IMG/VR virus record: IMGVR_UViG_3300029893_000001
Span: 310,001 to 374,000 of that record
Source of the DNA: a virus
Length of the DNA stretch: 64,000 bases
Strand: one strand, 5' to 3'
Shown piece by piece: positions 32,739 through 40,958 of this stretch. Within the stretch, counting starts at the first letter, position 1. Each line of letters opens with the position of its first letter. The translations under genes and the position numbers were made by a program. The notes beneath the pieces are model-generated. The model saw only the letters and a program-made list of their open reading frames with translations. It did not search any database and was not told where the DNA came from.

Positions 32739-33224
32739 TCACCCAGAACAAAGAAATTCAAAGGTTTCGTTCTCTTCGTCGAAGAGAATAGCGGTAGTAT
32801 AGAGCAATTCATAGGATGAGCCATGTAACTCAACCTGGACCTGGTAGGTGGTCTCGTTGGACGACGTTAACGTAGCCGTGAACGGCTTGCCAGATACTGT
32901 AGCGAAGGCCCTATCACCTTTGGGCACCTCGAATCTAGTAAGGGTGATGGACTCACCTTCAACAGAGTGGCATAGCTCAACATAGAGAGGATTCGTTGTA
33001 GTCTTGATGGTTATCATCTCGACAATTTCAGGATTCTCTATGACGATTATACGGGCCTTCAATTCTTCGACATAGCGAAGGCCGGGTACTGTCTTCCCTA
33101 GACATGCGTCTTTGTGCCTCTGCGAGAAATAGAGACAAGCGGCGTTGACGCACTCAATCGTGAAGCCTGAATTGTAGACTTCTTCCGCACTGCAAAAGGG
33201 ACACTGTGCCACACTACTCTCCAC
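32739..33224 (-). CDS. Zinc-ribbon hypothetical protein, 161 aa
   Basis: Begins with CPFCSAEEVYNSGFTIECVNAAC, a zinc ribbon like that of the downstream 74-aa protein, followed by a beta-rich domain. Unrecognised. Confidence 0.65.
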   Translation of the reverse strand: MESSVAQCPFCSAEEVYNSGFTIECVNAACLYFSQRHKDACLGKTVPGLRYVEELKARIIVIENPEIVEMITIKTTTNPLYVELCHSVEGESITLTRFEVPKGDRAFATVSGKPFTATLTSSNETTYQVQVELHGSSYELLYTTAILFDEENETFEFLCSG

Positions 33225-33380
33225 TACCTAAGCGGTAGAATTGACCACGTTTGATCATTCGCGCCAAACGTTGGCGGTATGACTCTTCAGATTCGCTGTC
33301 TCTACGAGGAATGACTTCGCTTGCCAGATCAACTGCCAGGCACCAAATTGAATTGGTGCAATGCGTAATTGGAGTACCTA
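33214..33380 (-). pseudogene. 3' part of a gene that has lost its start at a GC-rich segment
   Basis: The open frame ends CLAVDLASEVIPRRDSES, then RMIKRGQFYRLGSGE, and looks coding, but no usable start exists before it runs into the GC-rich block at ~33395-33540. It appears 5'-truncated by foreign or rearranged sequence. Confidence 0.5.
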
Positions 33381-33394
33381 CAGTCCTAGCGTCG

Positions 33395-33545
33395 CGTCCT
33401 TCTCCCACCGTGCACGGTCGGCTCGATCTCGCTCTTAGCCGGCGGCCGAGGGCGGGCTGGGAGCCAAGAACGCCGTCAGGCGATCCGTGCCCGCGGTCAC
33501 GGCCTCGTGGGCTCCGGCGCGGGCTCGTCGAGTGCCAACTTTGCC
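33395..33545. other. GC-rich island interrupting the operon
   Basis: Base composition changes abruptly to strings of GC-rich codons unlike the flanks. One minus frame reads like a high-GC protein end (GAHEAVTAGTDRLTAFLAP then stop). It may be a foreign remnant, paired with the AbiEi fragment ~430 bp away. Confidence 0.5.
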
Positions 33546-33676
33546 ACCTCAAACAGCCGCGCCCATAAGGTCGCTTCGTCGCCCTTTTCCGGGCGGGGCT
33601 TCCTGACTTCCGTGCAGAATACGCAACAACACTCTAATTCTGCAGTTGTCCAGACTAAGTCGTCGTACTTAGGCAT
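33497..33676 (-). CDS. Small protein, 59 aa, ending inside the GC-rich island
   Basis: Starts MPKYDDLVWTTAELECCC in overlap with the upstream stop (TATGCCTAA). The last ~12 residues (DEPAPEPTRP) are encoded by the GC-rich island, so the natural C-terminus may have been replaced. Confidence 0.5.
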   Translation of the reverse strand: MPKYDDLVWTTAELECCCVFCTEVRKPRPEKGDEATLWARLFEVAKLALDEPAPEPTRP

Positions 33677-33955
33677 ATCCGTCCTCGATATCCCATTTAC
33701 ATCGGGTGCAGTACGAGTTACATCGGGTGCAGTACGAGTCTTCGGTGTGAAAAAGACCTATTCCACATTTGGTACAGTTGCGAGTAGCTTTTGCTCTGGT
33801 TGAGCATGCGATACACTGCCAATCAAAAGGCTTTGGCTCTCCCGCGTCGATTGCTGCAGCTCGAACTCGTGAACACGTACATCCGTTCGGGTCTGAAAAA
33901 CATATCCGTTCCCGCCGCTTAAAAATGAGATTCGTGCGCCGCGGGATTGCACGAA
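33669..33955 (-). pseudogene. Zinc-ribbon gene without a start codon (5'-truncated)
   Basis: Open frame ...NLIFKRRERICFSDPNGC, then WQCIACSTRAKATRNCTKCG and two copies of SYCTRC. It has clear zinc ribbons but no start codon before an in-frame stop at ~33958, where the GC-rich AbiEi fragment begins. Insertion has probably removed its 5' end. A 21-bp tandem duplication (33697-33717, 33718-33738) repeats SYCTRCN. Confidence 0.55.
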
Positions 33956-33981
33956 ACTAAAGCGTGGCTTAATGTCCATGC

Positions 33982-34173
33982 GTGCGCGGGGCGACCGCCA
34001 GCTCGCCCGACTGGGACCGCCTCTTCGAGATCGCGGCCGCCCAGGATGGGCTCTTCACGACGCGGCAGGCGGCCGAGGCCGGCTATTCGCCGCAGCTGCT
34101 CGCGCACCATCTGGGCGCCGGACGCGTGATCGAGGAACCCTCCCGCGCGCCAGCGGTGAGCATTGGGGAGTGA
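33982..34173 (+). pseudogene. Fragment of an AbiEi-type antitoxin gene (N-terminal domain)
   Basis: From GTG 33982 the frame reads ASSPDWDRLFEIAAAQDG, LFTTRQAAEAGYSPQLLAHH and LGAGRVIEEPS, then diverges and stops at 63 aa. This is the helix-turn-helix N-terminal domain of type IV AbiEi antitoxins, normally ~200-300 aa. It runs on the plus strand inside a minus operon with very high GC. I read it as a captured, broken bacterial gene piece. Confidence 0.7.
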
Positions 34174-34281
34174 CCCCGACGAAAAATGAAGTAGATGGAC
34201 TAGGCGGGAGTTGAACGCCGCACGACGCCCAGGGTTGCCCGGAAGCATTGCCCCGAACGCCATCCCTCTAGCCCTGAACCC
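34174..34281. other. Short region after the AbiEi fragment
   Basis: Contains GC-rich sequence with a faint tRNA-like 3' half on the minus strand that does not fold properly; no gene supported. Confidence 0.3.
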
Positions 34282-34479
34282 TTATCTGTTCTTGCGCTGG
34301 GACTTTCGGGCCATCTTCCGGCGCTTCCGGTTCTGAGCCTTCCGCTTCTGCATTTGCCTCATACGGGACGCTGTGGTTACCCCAGTTTCGTACGCCTGAA
34401 CGTCAGTTGTGGTATCCTGCGCCTCTTCCGCTAGGCTGTCCTGAAGATTTGCGTTCGTGATGTTGTCGGGAACATGCAT
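34282..34479 (-). CDS. Small protein with basic tail, 65 aa
   Basis: Acidic N-terminal half and a C-terminus in which most residues are Lys/Arg (RKRRKMARKSQRKNR). Possibly nucleic-acid binding. Confidence 0.55.
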   Translation of the reverse strand: MHVPDNITNANLQDSLAEEAQDTTTDVQAYETGVTTASRMRQMQKRKAQNRKRRKMARKSQRKNR

Positions 34480-34483
34480 TTCA

Positions 34484-35029
34484 CTAACCTATTCGTCTAA
34501 GAGAGGGTTCGCCTAAGAGGTGAATGGCTCTTTCCACGTTTTTTCTCGTAATTCCCACCCGGGAATCGGTCTGCACGAGGAACTGCTCTCGTGGGATACG
34601 AGTGCAGCGAACGAGCCGATCCCAATCATGCTCCTGGTCATCCAGGACCACAAACTTCTCTACCTGGTCGACAAAAGCCCACATGAAGAGGAAGTCGTAA
34701 ATCTCGTCCGCACGAGTTGTTTCCTCGTACACGCTCCCATCTTCATTCGTCGTCCACTGCAGGAGAGGCGTTGCTGCCAACACGGGGCGCAGCCCGGCCC
34801 GAGCCAGTACGACGCTCATTCTGGGGTCGGACCGGGTACTACTCGACAGTATGATATCCGCTCCCGTCTGGTCTACGATTTCGTTGACCAGCAGGACTTT
34901 GGACGGGTCGATCCACCGGACGAGATCATCAATCGTGGACTTGAGGTCCGGGACCAAATTGTTTCTTCGCCCCCAATCGACATCGTTGAGGACGCCGTCT
35001 ACATCAAGGAAGAGAAACTTGAGACTCAT
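34484..35029 (-). CDS. HAD-superfamily phosphatase-like protein
   Basis: This 181-aa protein has the N-terminal nucleophile motif FLDVDGVLN and, after ILSSSTR (motif II Ser), a late VVLDDQEHD acidic motif. This is the HAD_18-like arrangement. It would remove phosphate from an unknown, perhaps polynucleotide, substrate. ATGA overlap with the upstream gene. Confidence 0.82.
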   Translation of the reverse strand: MSLKFLFLDVDGVLNDVDWGRRNNLVPDLKSTIDDLVRWIDPSKVLLVNEIVDQTGADIILSSSTRSDPRMSVVLARAGLRPVLAATPLLQWTTNEDGSVYEETTRADEIYDFLFMWAFVDQVEKFVVLDDQEHDWDRLVRCTRIPREQFLVQTDSRVGITRKNVERAIHLLGEPSLRRIG

Positions 35030-35349
35030 GCACGTTTCCAGTCGTCCGTGCGGACCAACTCAACGATACGATATTCCGCGTCCGTTCCTGCGCGCTTCCA
35101 GCCATCCTGGGTCTTGACATACCACACGGTGCCTCTGCCTCGGTACGTTCTGACGCTAGCATGGTTTCCGATGGAAACCTCGATGCTCAGTTCCTGTTCA
35201 CCGGTGCCCAGAAACCGTCGGCTCAGAAGCTGCCAATGCGCGGCCTCTGCCAACACCGCTCCACCTGCGCGGAGGATAAACCGCACCGCGAACACAGCGA
35301 GGAGAGCCACGCCGCAGACAAGCAAAATGGCGGCGATCGTGTCAGCCAC
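35026..35349 (-). CDS. Membrane-anchored hypothetical protein, 107 aa
   Basis: One N-terminal membrane helix (IAAILLVCGVALLAVFAV) followed by a soluble beta-rich domain. Unrecognised. Confidence 0.6.
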   Translation of the reverse strand: MADTIAAILLVCGVALLAVFAVRFILRAGGAVLAEAAHWQLLSRRFLGTGEQELSIEVSIGNHASVRTYRGRGTVWYVKTQDGWKRAGTDAEYRIVELVRTDDWKRA

Positions 35350-35707
35350 AGGAATCTGTCTCTATGTAATAGAAATTAGGGTCTGTGACGCGATGCATCT
35401 CCGGCAGAAAATCCACCAAAATTCGAGTCTGGCCGATTTGAGCCCAGTCAAAGGGTCGGTCCCGTTCGTCCACGTCCTCCACCATTTCCATGACAATGGG
35501 GTCGTAGATCAACTCCTCCCACGCTTCGAACGACATCACGACACGCTTGACGCCATCGATGCTCCCGATGAACTCGAAAGTGTCAGTGAATTCCACGGCG
35601 CGACCGGTCGCCTTGATCTGCCGTAGCTCTTCACTCCGTGCTGGCCACAAGTCCAGATCCAGCGGGCCCACCAGACTCTGGAGTTTTTGTAAGAGACTCA
35701 GATTCAT
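35342..35707 (-). CDS. Hypothetical acidic protein, 121 aa
   Basis: Start set at ATG 35707 (MNLSLLQKLQSL), in overlap with the upstream stop. No motif recognised. Confidence 0.6.
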   Translation of the reverse strand: MNLSLLQKLQSLVGPLDLDLWPARSEELRQIKATGRAVEFTDTFEFIGSIDGVKRVVMSFEAWEELIYDPIVMEMVEDVDERDRPFDWAQIGQTRILVDFLPEMHRVTDPNFYYIETDSCG

Positions 35708-36006
35708 CGTACGTACTTTTGGTTCAGGGCGGTAAGAAAAGAGTCTTCGAGATAAGCGTCGCGATCGGCGCAGAACTCCTCGTACTCTGGAGTTCCTTTT
35801 GCCGGCCACGGAATTTGGTCTTCGGGTATCGGTTCTTGTGGAGTGAACGCCGGCTCCCCGGTTTTGGCGAGAACCACGTCAGTACGAAGGCAGTCACTGC
35901 ACGTCAGGAACATGCCGAACGGCAGCTTCTTCTTGCAAAAGCGGAAGCACCAGGGGCACCGAGTGAAGTACCCGTTCTCCGCCGCGCGTGTTTTCCACTG
36001 ATCCAT
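35704..36006 (-). CDS. Zinc-binding hypothetical protein, 100 aa
   Basis: CPWCFRFCKKK and CSDCLRTD suggest a zinc module. Start at ATG 36006, overlapping the upstream stop as TGATG. Confidence 0.6.
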   Translation of the reverse strand: MDQWKTRAAENGYFTRCPWCFRFCKKKLPFGMFLTCSDCLRTDVVLAKTGEPAFTPQEPIPEDQIPWPAKGTPEYEEFCADRDAYLEDSFLTALNQKYVR

Positions 36007-36302
36007 CACGGAAAGCTCTCAATCAATTCTGCTTTTCCTGCTTTGATAGGATTTCGCCTACGTGCAGCTCGGGCGCTTATCTTGCGGGACCCTGTTCGGG
36101 TACTCGTTGCGAGTACTGTTCGGCGTGCCCAGACCCAGTCTTTACCAAACTTGAACCCGATCTCAGCCCCCGTGTGCATCCGGAAGGTGGATCGCTTTGA
36201 CGCCGCTTTCCCCCGGACCAGTCCGAGAGTTGACGGGTTCTTTCCGCCCACGATGACTCCGACTGAGCCGTCGTGATGATGGTACGCACGAACTACTTTC
36301 AT
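36006..36302 (-). CDS. Basic hypothetical protein, 98 aa
   Basis: Starts MKVVRAYHHHDGSVGVIVGG after GGGGTGT; Lys/Arg-rich. Unrecognised. Confidence 0.55.
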   Translation of the reverse strand: MKVVRAYHHHDGSVGVIVGGKNPSTLGLVRGKAASKRSTFRMHTGAEIGFKFGKDWVWARRTVLATSTRTGSRKISARAARRRNPIKAGKAELIESFP

Positions 36303-36365
36303 GATACACCCCAGACACACGCAGCCGCTGTTGGTGCGCTCATCTCGTCTTTACTGTGCAAGTGC

Positions 36366-36497
36366 TTACTTGAGGCTACGGTCGTCTTTTGCCGAGAAGT
36401 AAGCAGAACCGAGCATGTACAACACCACAAACCCGATTATAGCAAGTGGTGTGGTAACGGCGACGTAGATTAGGGCCAGCGCGTGAATCCAGTCCAT
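36366..36497 (-). CDS. Small membrane protein, 43 aa
   Basis: Reads MDWIHALALIYVAVTTPLA then IIGFVVLYMLGSAYFSAKDD: one long hydrophobic helix and a charged tail, with GGGGAGGACCC before the ATG. Could be a holin-like or membrane-modulating peptide. Confidence 0.6.
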   Translation of the reverse strand: MDWIHALALIYVAVTTPLAIIGFVVLYMLGSAYFSAKDDRSLK

Positions 36498-36530
36498 GGG
36501 TCCTCCCCACTTAAATAGGGGAGTTAGGAC

Positions 36531-37256
36531 TCAGTCCTCATCTTCGTAGCTTTCTTCCTCGGGAAACTTTCCGTAGACTTTCTTGTAAACAGCGCGGGCA
36601 CGCGATTCGTTCTTGGCAGGACGGAATTCCTCATACGTATTTACAGTAGAACTGTATACGCCCTCGCCCGCGAAGGCGTCACCCTCATCGTACGTAGCGA
36701 TCGTAAATGTGAGGGTAGGGTACATGAGGAGGAGCTTTTCGAAGATCGGCGCCGGGAAACTCCAAGCTGTCTGAAATTCGAACAGGAATTGGCCACCAGG
36801 GACATCATGCAAATGTACCTTGACCTCGTACGAACTCCACTTCGTTCCCCAGTGTGCCTTGTTCCACTCATACCAGTCTGTGAAACCTGTCGCGTCGTAT
36901 GCCTGGGCGCTTTTCTCTCCGGCTAGAACGGCCTGTGGCTTCTCTTTCTTGAGCCACTCAAGGAACTCTTCGCGACTGTTTATGAAGGCAGGGGCGGCAC
37001 GAGGATACTCTGCCCTGAATTGCTCCCACGAGATAGGCGATGGCTTTCTGGCCAAAAATCCAGCGTAGAGCCCCCGAAGAGCATACAAGCCCATCTGGGC
37101 GTGCGTACTCGATTCAGTTCCTTCAATCTCCGGTGGTGTTGGGATGATCTTGTTGAAGTCAAAGGGCTCATCCCCTTCGAAAAGGTCAGCCCTGAACTTG
37201 GCTACGTCTTCACTCGGTCCCGAGACGGCACATTGCGTCGTAACGTGATTCGGCAT
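36531..37256 (-). CDS. Api92/DUF1281-like (ferredoxin-like) phage protein
   Basis: In this 241-aa protein the start MPNHVTTQCAVSG, FDFNKIIPTPPEI, DWYEWNKAHWGTKW and FQTAWSFPAPIFEKL follow the Api92-like family common in phages and plasmids. Biochemical function unknown. Confidence 0.75.
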   Translation of the reverse strand: MPNHVTTQCAVSGPSEDVAKFRADLFEGDEPFDFNKIIPTPPEIEGTESSTHAQMGLYALRGLYAGFLARKPSPISWEQFRAEYPRAAPAFINSREEFLEWLKKEKPQAVLAGEKSAQAYDATGFTDWYEWNKAHWGTKWSSYEVKVHLHDVPGGQFLFEFQTAWSFPAPIFEKLLLMYPTLTFTIATYDEGDAFAGEGVYSSTVNTYEEFRPAKNESRARAVYKKVYGKFPEEESYEDED

Positions 37257-37266
37257 TTCAGTTCTC

Positions 37267-37851
37267 CTAAACGCGGCTGCGCAGGTACGCCCAGCGCTCT
37301 TCGAACATGGATTGGAAGGCTGTTTCTAGTGGTCGGGGCTCTGTCATCACGACCTCGTAAATCTTACGGGCGGCGAGGAAGTCGTAGATTCGGCCCGACT
37401 CTACAATTTGGATCGCAAAGTCCAACACCCGGAAAGCGTGGTAGACTCTCTCAGGATCATTGATTCGAATGCCCTTGGAGTAATCCGCTTGTGCCTTTTC
37501 TAGCGCAGAAAAGACCACCCGCTCTCGATGGGCATCATCTTTGACCTTGAAGGTCTCGAATTCCACCAGACGCTTGAGTATGTGGGACGAAGGAGCAAAT
37601 ACGCACTCCAGCGAGAAGATGTTCCCGTTCCGGAGGCTGTCTTGGAACGAGGAGATTCCTCGAACGATGACATCAATTCCAGTGCCACGAGCTAAGTCGT
37701 CTCGGGTGCAGTCAGCCAAGACCACCACGTAATCACGGTCCGATTCCGGCGTAGCCGTTCCGTACACCTGGCTCCCAACGCGAAACGCCGCGAGGACTTC
37801 CTTATCCTCACGGCGTGCAACATGAAGCACCTGTTGGTATTCAGGTTCCAT
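37267..37851 (-). CDS. Nucleotidyltransferase of the polymerase-beta fold (RlaP/YcgL-like)
   Basis: 194 aa from ATG 37851 (MEPEYQQVLHVARRE). The motif FRVGSQVYGTATPESDRDYVV carries GSxxYGT...SDxD metal ligands, with a third acidic residue in IDVIVRG. Helical C-terminal half. It would transfer a nucleotide to an unknown acceptor, possibly RNA. Confidence 0.75.
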   Translation of the reverse strand: MEPEYQQVLHVARREDKEVLAAFRVGSQVYGTATPESDRDYVVVLADCTRDDLARGTGIDVIVRGISSFQDSLRNGNIFSLECVFAPSSHILKRLVEFETFKVKDDAHRERVVFSALEKAQADYSKGIRINDPERVYHAFRVLDFAIQIVESGRIYDFLAARKIYEVVMTEPRPLETAFQSMFEERWAYLRSRV

Positions 37852-38077
37852 TGTTCCACTCAGCCCTGCCGCCAGTGTCCTGCCAGCGCAATTGGGTCTC
37901 GAAATGGTCGTCTCCATCCCACCGAGGAGCAAATGCTGCAAACACACCTACCCGACGACCTGTTGTCTTCTGCACGTAAGGAAACAGCTCACCTCGACGG
38001 TAAGCCCAAACCCCTCCGTGAATACGCCTGAGGTGTTCGATGATTCGCCCGCCTAACCACCTACGTCTCGTCAGCAC
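37841..38077 (-). CDS. Hypothetical basic protein, 78 aa
   Basis: Basic and Trp-rich, ends RWQDTGGRAEWNNGT; overlaps the nucleotidyltransferase start by 11 nt. Unrecognised. Confidence 0.55.
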   Translation of the reverse strand: MLTRRRWLGGRIIEHLRRIHGGVWAYRRGELFPYVQKTTGRRVGVFAAFAPRWDGDDHFETQLRWQDTGGRAEWNNGT

Positions 38078-38081
38078 GGCG

Positions 38082-38231
38082 TCACCAAAAGACGAAGAAT
38101 TCGAGCCAGAAGAATGATAGCCCTACCGAGAAATTTCCTTTGTCAACCCGCACCCAATGCGACCTACGCTGAGTCCACCAACGCGGGCACCACTGAACTA
38201 CGAATTCACACCCAAGAAGAGCAAGTCGCAT
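38082..38231 (-). CDS. Small Trp-rich protein, 49 aa
   Basis: Starts MRLALLGCEFVVQWCPRWW and ends FFWLEFFVFW. Hydrophobic and aromatic; it may be membrane-associated. The ribosome site is weak, but it fills the only gap in the operon here. Confidence 0.45.
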   Translation of the reverse strand: MRLALLGCEFVVQWCPRWWTQRRSHWVRVDKGNFSVGLSFFWLEFFVFW

Positions 38232-38237
38232 ATCAAT

Positions 38238-38627
38238 TCAACGGAGGTCTCTGTATAGTTCGAGAATCGCGTTGTCGTTCATAGTGATATACTGGTCGAA
38301 GGGAAACCAGTGGATGCCACGTACGTACTCTGGCATGAATCCAACTTGCTGGTTGTAACAGTCGACCACGACAATGGGATGTTCGTTGTCCTGAAGCTCT
38401 GAGGAAATTCCGAAGCCGGTTTCCTCTTCTTCGGAGCCGCGAGTCATGGCATTGAACACCATTCGAGCAAGGTAGGCAGGGTCATCCCACCTAGCCTTTC
38501 GCTGAAGCACGTTCTGCACGATGACTGGAAGCTCGGACCCTAACCAGTGGGTGTAGAGGAATACACCGTTCTTGGACTCGGGTATGGAACCTCGCTTCGG
38601 GAAAAACACATTTGCACGGTCGCCCAT
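38238..38627 (-). CDS. Hypothetical protein, 129 aa
   Basis: Starts MGDRANVFFPKRGSI with AAGGAGG ahead; the 'GDRANV' start and YTHWLGSELP are shared by a family of phage proteins of unknown function that I recall but cannot name. First gene after the promoter at 38680. Confidence 0.65.
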   Translation of the reverse strand: MGDRANVFFPKRGSIPESKNGVFLYTHWLGSELPVIVQNVLQRKARWDDPAYLARMVFNAMTRGSEEEETGFGISSELQDNEHPIVVVDCYNQQVGFMPEYVRGIHWFPFDQYITMNDNAILELYRDLR

Positions 38628-38670
38628 GATGAACCTCCTTACAGAGATTTAGTCGCAGCCCGGCTGGAGA

Positions 38671-39060
38671 CTACTCTTCTGTACTATCGTTAGGGTTCGA
38701 CCGGCCACGGGCCTCCAGATCGTCAGCGAGAGCTGCGTAGAGGTTCTCCTCGTCGTCGGTGACCGCCCGGTTTCCAGGCCACGCATTCAGGCTCTCGGAC
38801 GAGCGAGCCTGCTCTGCAGGACAGGGGTACATCCCTCGTTGTGGGGGCTCACCCGTGAACGAGATCCTCTTATCGATTCGATCTTGCTGCAACTCCGGAT
38901 GCATATCGCAATACTTGCATTTGCCTGGTGCGTGAAGGATTCGATTGTCACAGTGCGGAAATTGGGCCATCATCCTCACCTCCGTGAGACTAAGATTGGG
39001 CTGGTCTGAACTGAGTCTGCCCGTTCGAACGCCGTTTCTGTAGACCTCTCGGTTACTCAT
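38671..39060 (-). CDS. Zinc-binding hypothetical protein, 129 aa
   Basis: CDNRILHAPGKCKYCDMH forms a probable zinc site. Its last codons contain the promoter element for the next gene (38680-38698), so promoter and coding sequence overlap. Confidence 0.65.
   Translation of the reverse strand: MSNREVYRNGVRTGRLSSDQPNLSLTEVRMMAQFPHCDNRILHAPGKCKYCDMHPELQQDRIDKRISFTGEPPQRGMYPCPAEQARSSESLNAWPGNRAVTDDEENLYAALADDLEARGRSNPNDSTEE
38680..38698 (-). promoter_or_regulatory. Phage promoter element (38.6-31 kb operon)
   Basis: GAACCC-TAAC-GATAGTA. It lies inside the end of the upstream ORF and ends 52 nt before ATG 38627. It would serve ~20 genes down to 30974. Confidence 0.75.
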
Positions 39061-39066
39061 AATCTC

Positions 39067-39492
39067 TCACACTCCCATGAAGTAGCGGGCCGGCTCGCGG
39101 CCGACGATCGGCGTTACCTTGTTCCAGAATTCAAGCGACGCGTCGTTCCATGCAGTTCCGCGCAGGACGGCAGACGGGTAATACGATCGGGCTGCCTCTA
39201 CCAGGCTTCTACCTATGCTCCGTCGTCGGCTCTTTCGGTCCACATACACGCCGATGCGTGTGACGCCCCCACGAATTTGAGGCCTGCGCGCAAGAAGAAT
39301 GCCATGGACGCCGCCTCGTGGTCCCTCGACGTAAAACATCCGAATGCTCTTCTTGTCTCCGGTCTGTTTTACATGGGCTTCATGACCTGAGAAGTCACCA
39401 TTTTTCAGTCGCAGACGTTGGATCGCCTTTGCTAGGCGTTCATCCTGAAGGGCGTCAGCGAGCCATAAAGACTTCACAGAAACGGCGCTCAT
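39067..39492 (-). CDS. GNAT-family N-acetyltransferase
   Basis: In this 141-aa protein the acetyl-CoA loop is RKSRRRSIGRSLVEAA (R/Q-x-x-G-x-G/A type), preceded by strand RIGVYVD and followed by AWNDASLEFWNKV typical of the GNAT end. Target unknown; phage GNATs may modify host proteins or toxins. Confidence 0.8.
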   Translation of the reverse strand: MSAVSVKSLWLADALQDERLAKAIQRLRLKNGDFSGHEAHVKQTGDKKSIRMFYVEGPRGGVHGILLARRPQIRGGVTRIGVYVDRKSRRRSIGRSLVEAARSYYPSAVLRGTAWNDASLEFWNKVTPIVGREPARYFMGV

Positions 39493-39796
39493 CGCTGAAT
39501 CCTCTCTGCGAACAGAAACTTGAACCCCTCCATGGGGACGAGGTTGAACTCAGATCCACAATGGTCGCACTTCACGTTGACCGCCATGCCGCCGCGGGGC
39601 CCCACCATCAACTCTCCGGTCTCACAATCGGGACAGTGGCCCCTGCTCTTCTCAATGAAGTGCTTTTACCACTGTGTGAGCGTGCCTGATGTAGAACGCT
39701 TTTCTCTGGGGCTGTCGAGCCGACTAATAATGTAGAACGCTTCTTTTCCGGGGCTTTCGAGCCGAACAGAGAACGAAACCACGAAACTACGTGCAT
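39489..39796 (-). CDS. Zinc-ribbon protein, apparently joined by a -1 frameshift
   Basis: From ATG 39796 (SD GGAG) frame 0 reads MHVVSWFRSLFGSKAPEKK and continues to 39608. The conserved-looking zinc part (RGHCPDCETGELMVGPRGGM, then CDHCGSEFNL) is in the -1 frame to 39489 and has no start of its own. A -1 slip at GGT-AAA-AGC (about 39670) would fuse them into ~102 aa. The N-terminal part carries a degenerate internal duplication (GSKAPEK / GSTAPEK). Confidence 0.5.
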
Positions 39797-39815
39797 ACTG
39801 CTTCTCCAGACAAGT

Positions 39816-39986
39816 TCAGTACCAGTACGAGAATTGAATGGCACGCTTAAAGACGTGCAGGGTGATCCGGTGCAGGGTGATCCGGAAGCACCGGTCACCC
39901 TGCCAATCCTCTGCGGGAGCTACTTGAAAGTAGAAAAGCCGATTACTCGACCAAGTACGGAACCCATTCTCTTGCCATGATTTCAT
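39816..39986 (-). CDS. Hypothetical protein, 56 aa
   Basis: Starts MKSWQENGFRTWSSN and ends HVFKRAIQFSYWY. A 15-bp in-frame tandem duplication (39855-39869, 39870-39884) doubles RITLH. The ATG begins 4 nt after the promoter element, with no room for a ribosome site. Confidence 0.6.
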   Translation of the reverse strand: MKSWQENGFRTWSSNRLFYFQVAPAEDWQGDRCFRITLHRITLHVFKRAIQFSYWY

Positions 39987-39990
39987 GGCT

Positions 39991-40009
39991 GCCACTATCG
40001 GCAGGGTTC
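39991..40009 (-). promoter_or_regulatory. Phage promoter element
   Basis: GAACCC-TGCC-GATAGTG, ending only 4 nt before ATG 39986. The transcript would be leaderless or nearly so. Confidence 0.75.
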
Positions 40010-40015
40010 GTCACT

Positions 40016-40492
40016 CTAAAAGTCGACCTGGCTCTGCTTGAAGCTCCAAGTGAGCCAAGCGTGCATTTCATCATGGTCCCAGATCGTCTCGTCTCGGATG
40101 AAAGCCTGCCATTCTTCAGCCGTAGCCGGGCGTATAGCCCCCTTCAACTTCTCGTCGTAGTCGTCCCCCTCAAGGTTTCGAATCCATCCTCCACTGACAC
40201 TGCCACTCCAGACGTAAGTGCCGTCGAGGGGATGCTCTCCTACCATCTCTTCGGCTACATCTCTGGCAATCATGCCTTCGAGGTAATAGCTAATCGCTGT
40301 TCCCTGATAGTAGAGAATGTGCGGTACTCCGAACTGGACGATCACGAGCGCTTTGCTCGGAACAAACGGCTCCTTGTTCGTGTCTTCGTTCGTGGAAGGT
40401 GCGTTATCGAGGGAGGCGAGAAGAGTTGTCCTCTTCTCCTCACGGATTTCTTCTGCGGCCCGGTCCAAATCGAATTCAAATACACCACTCAT
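40016..40492 (-). CDS. Hypothetical protein, 158 aa
   Basis: Start set at ATG 40492 (MSGVFEFDLDRAAEEI). Acidic, helical N-terminus; central beta part (FVPSKALVIVQFGVPH). I see no promoter element of the common type upstream. Unrecognised. Confidence 0.6.
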   Translation of the reverse strand: MSGVFEFDLDRAAEEIREEKRTTLLASLDNAPSTNEDTNKEPFVPSKALVIVQFGVPHILYYQGTAISYYLEGMIARDVAEEMVGEHPLDGTYVWSGSVSGGWIRNLEGDDYDEKLKGAIRPATAEEWQAFIRDETIWDHDEMHAWLTWSFKQSQVDF

Positions 40493-40618
40493 GTTGTGCT
40501 CGACACTCCTTTCCGAACGAACAACCTCCCACGTACCCCCGTTCAAGGAGTCCTAGGGAAAGGAACTTGAAAACGGCCTCGGCCTGCGGTCTAGTACCCG
40601 CCGTGGAGGGAGCCGTCC

Positions 40619-40921
40619 ATGATCAAGGCATTGAGTCTAAACGTCGTGCGAATCGAGCTGCAAGACCGAGAGGCAGACTCCGCAATCGTCTTTACAAAGG
40701 AAGGACCTGAGGCCACGTGGCGGATGATCGGGTATCAACAGTGGTCCGACCTATCTCGGAGACAACGCACCCTCATCATGACAGACATGATGACGAGCAG
40801 TGTCTTGGCCGTGATCGGCAAGTTCGTCGACACACGCCAAGAACGCCTCACTGTGGCTGAGACGTCACTCTCTGGCGTCGCGGAGCCAGTGACAAGTCCG
40901 CAGACGGTAGCAAGAAAATGA
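40619..40921 (+). CDS. Hypothetical protein, 100 aa (plus strand)
   Basis: Starts MIKALSLNVVRIELQDRE with GGAGGGAGCCGTCC before the ATG. It stands alone against the operon orientation. Unrecognised. Confidence 0.6.
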   Translation: MIKALSLNVVRIELQDREADSAIVFTKEGPEATWRMIGYQQWSDLSRRQRTLIMTDMMTSSVLAVIGKFVDTRQERLTVAETSLSGVAEPVTSPQTVARK

Positions 40922-40958
40922 GGTACCACTGCGGCGGACGTCTACACTAGGAGATAAC

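Noticed and set aside
34180-34275. tRNA-like sequence on the minus strand after the AbiEi fragment
   Set aside because: Only GATGG/CCATC ends and a partial T-arm-like segment pair; D, anticodon and T stems do not form.
34520-35626. 368-codon plus-strand ORF
   Set aside because: Antisense to the HAD phosphatase and two other well-supported minus genes.
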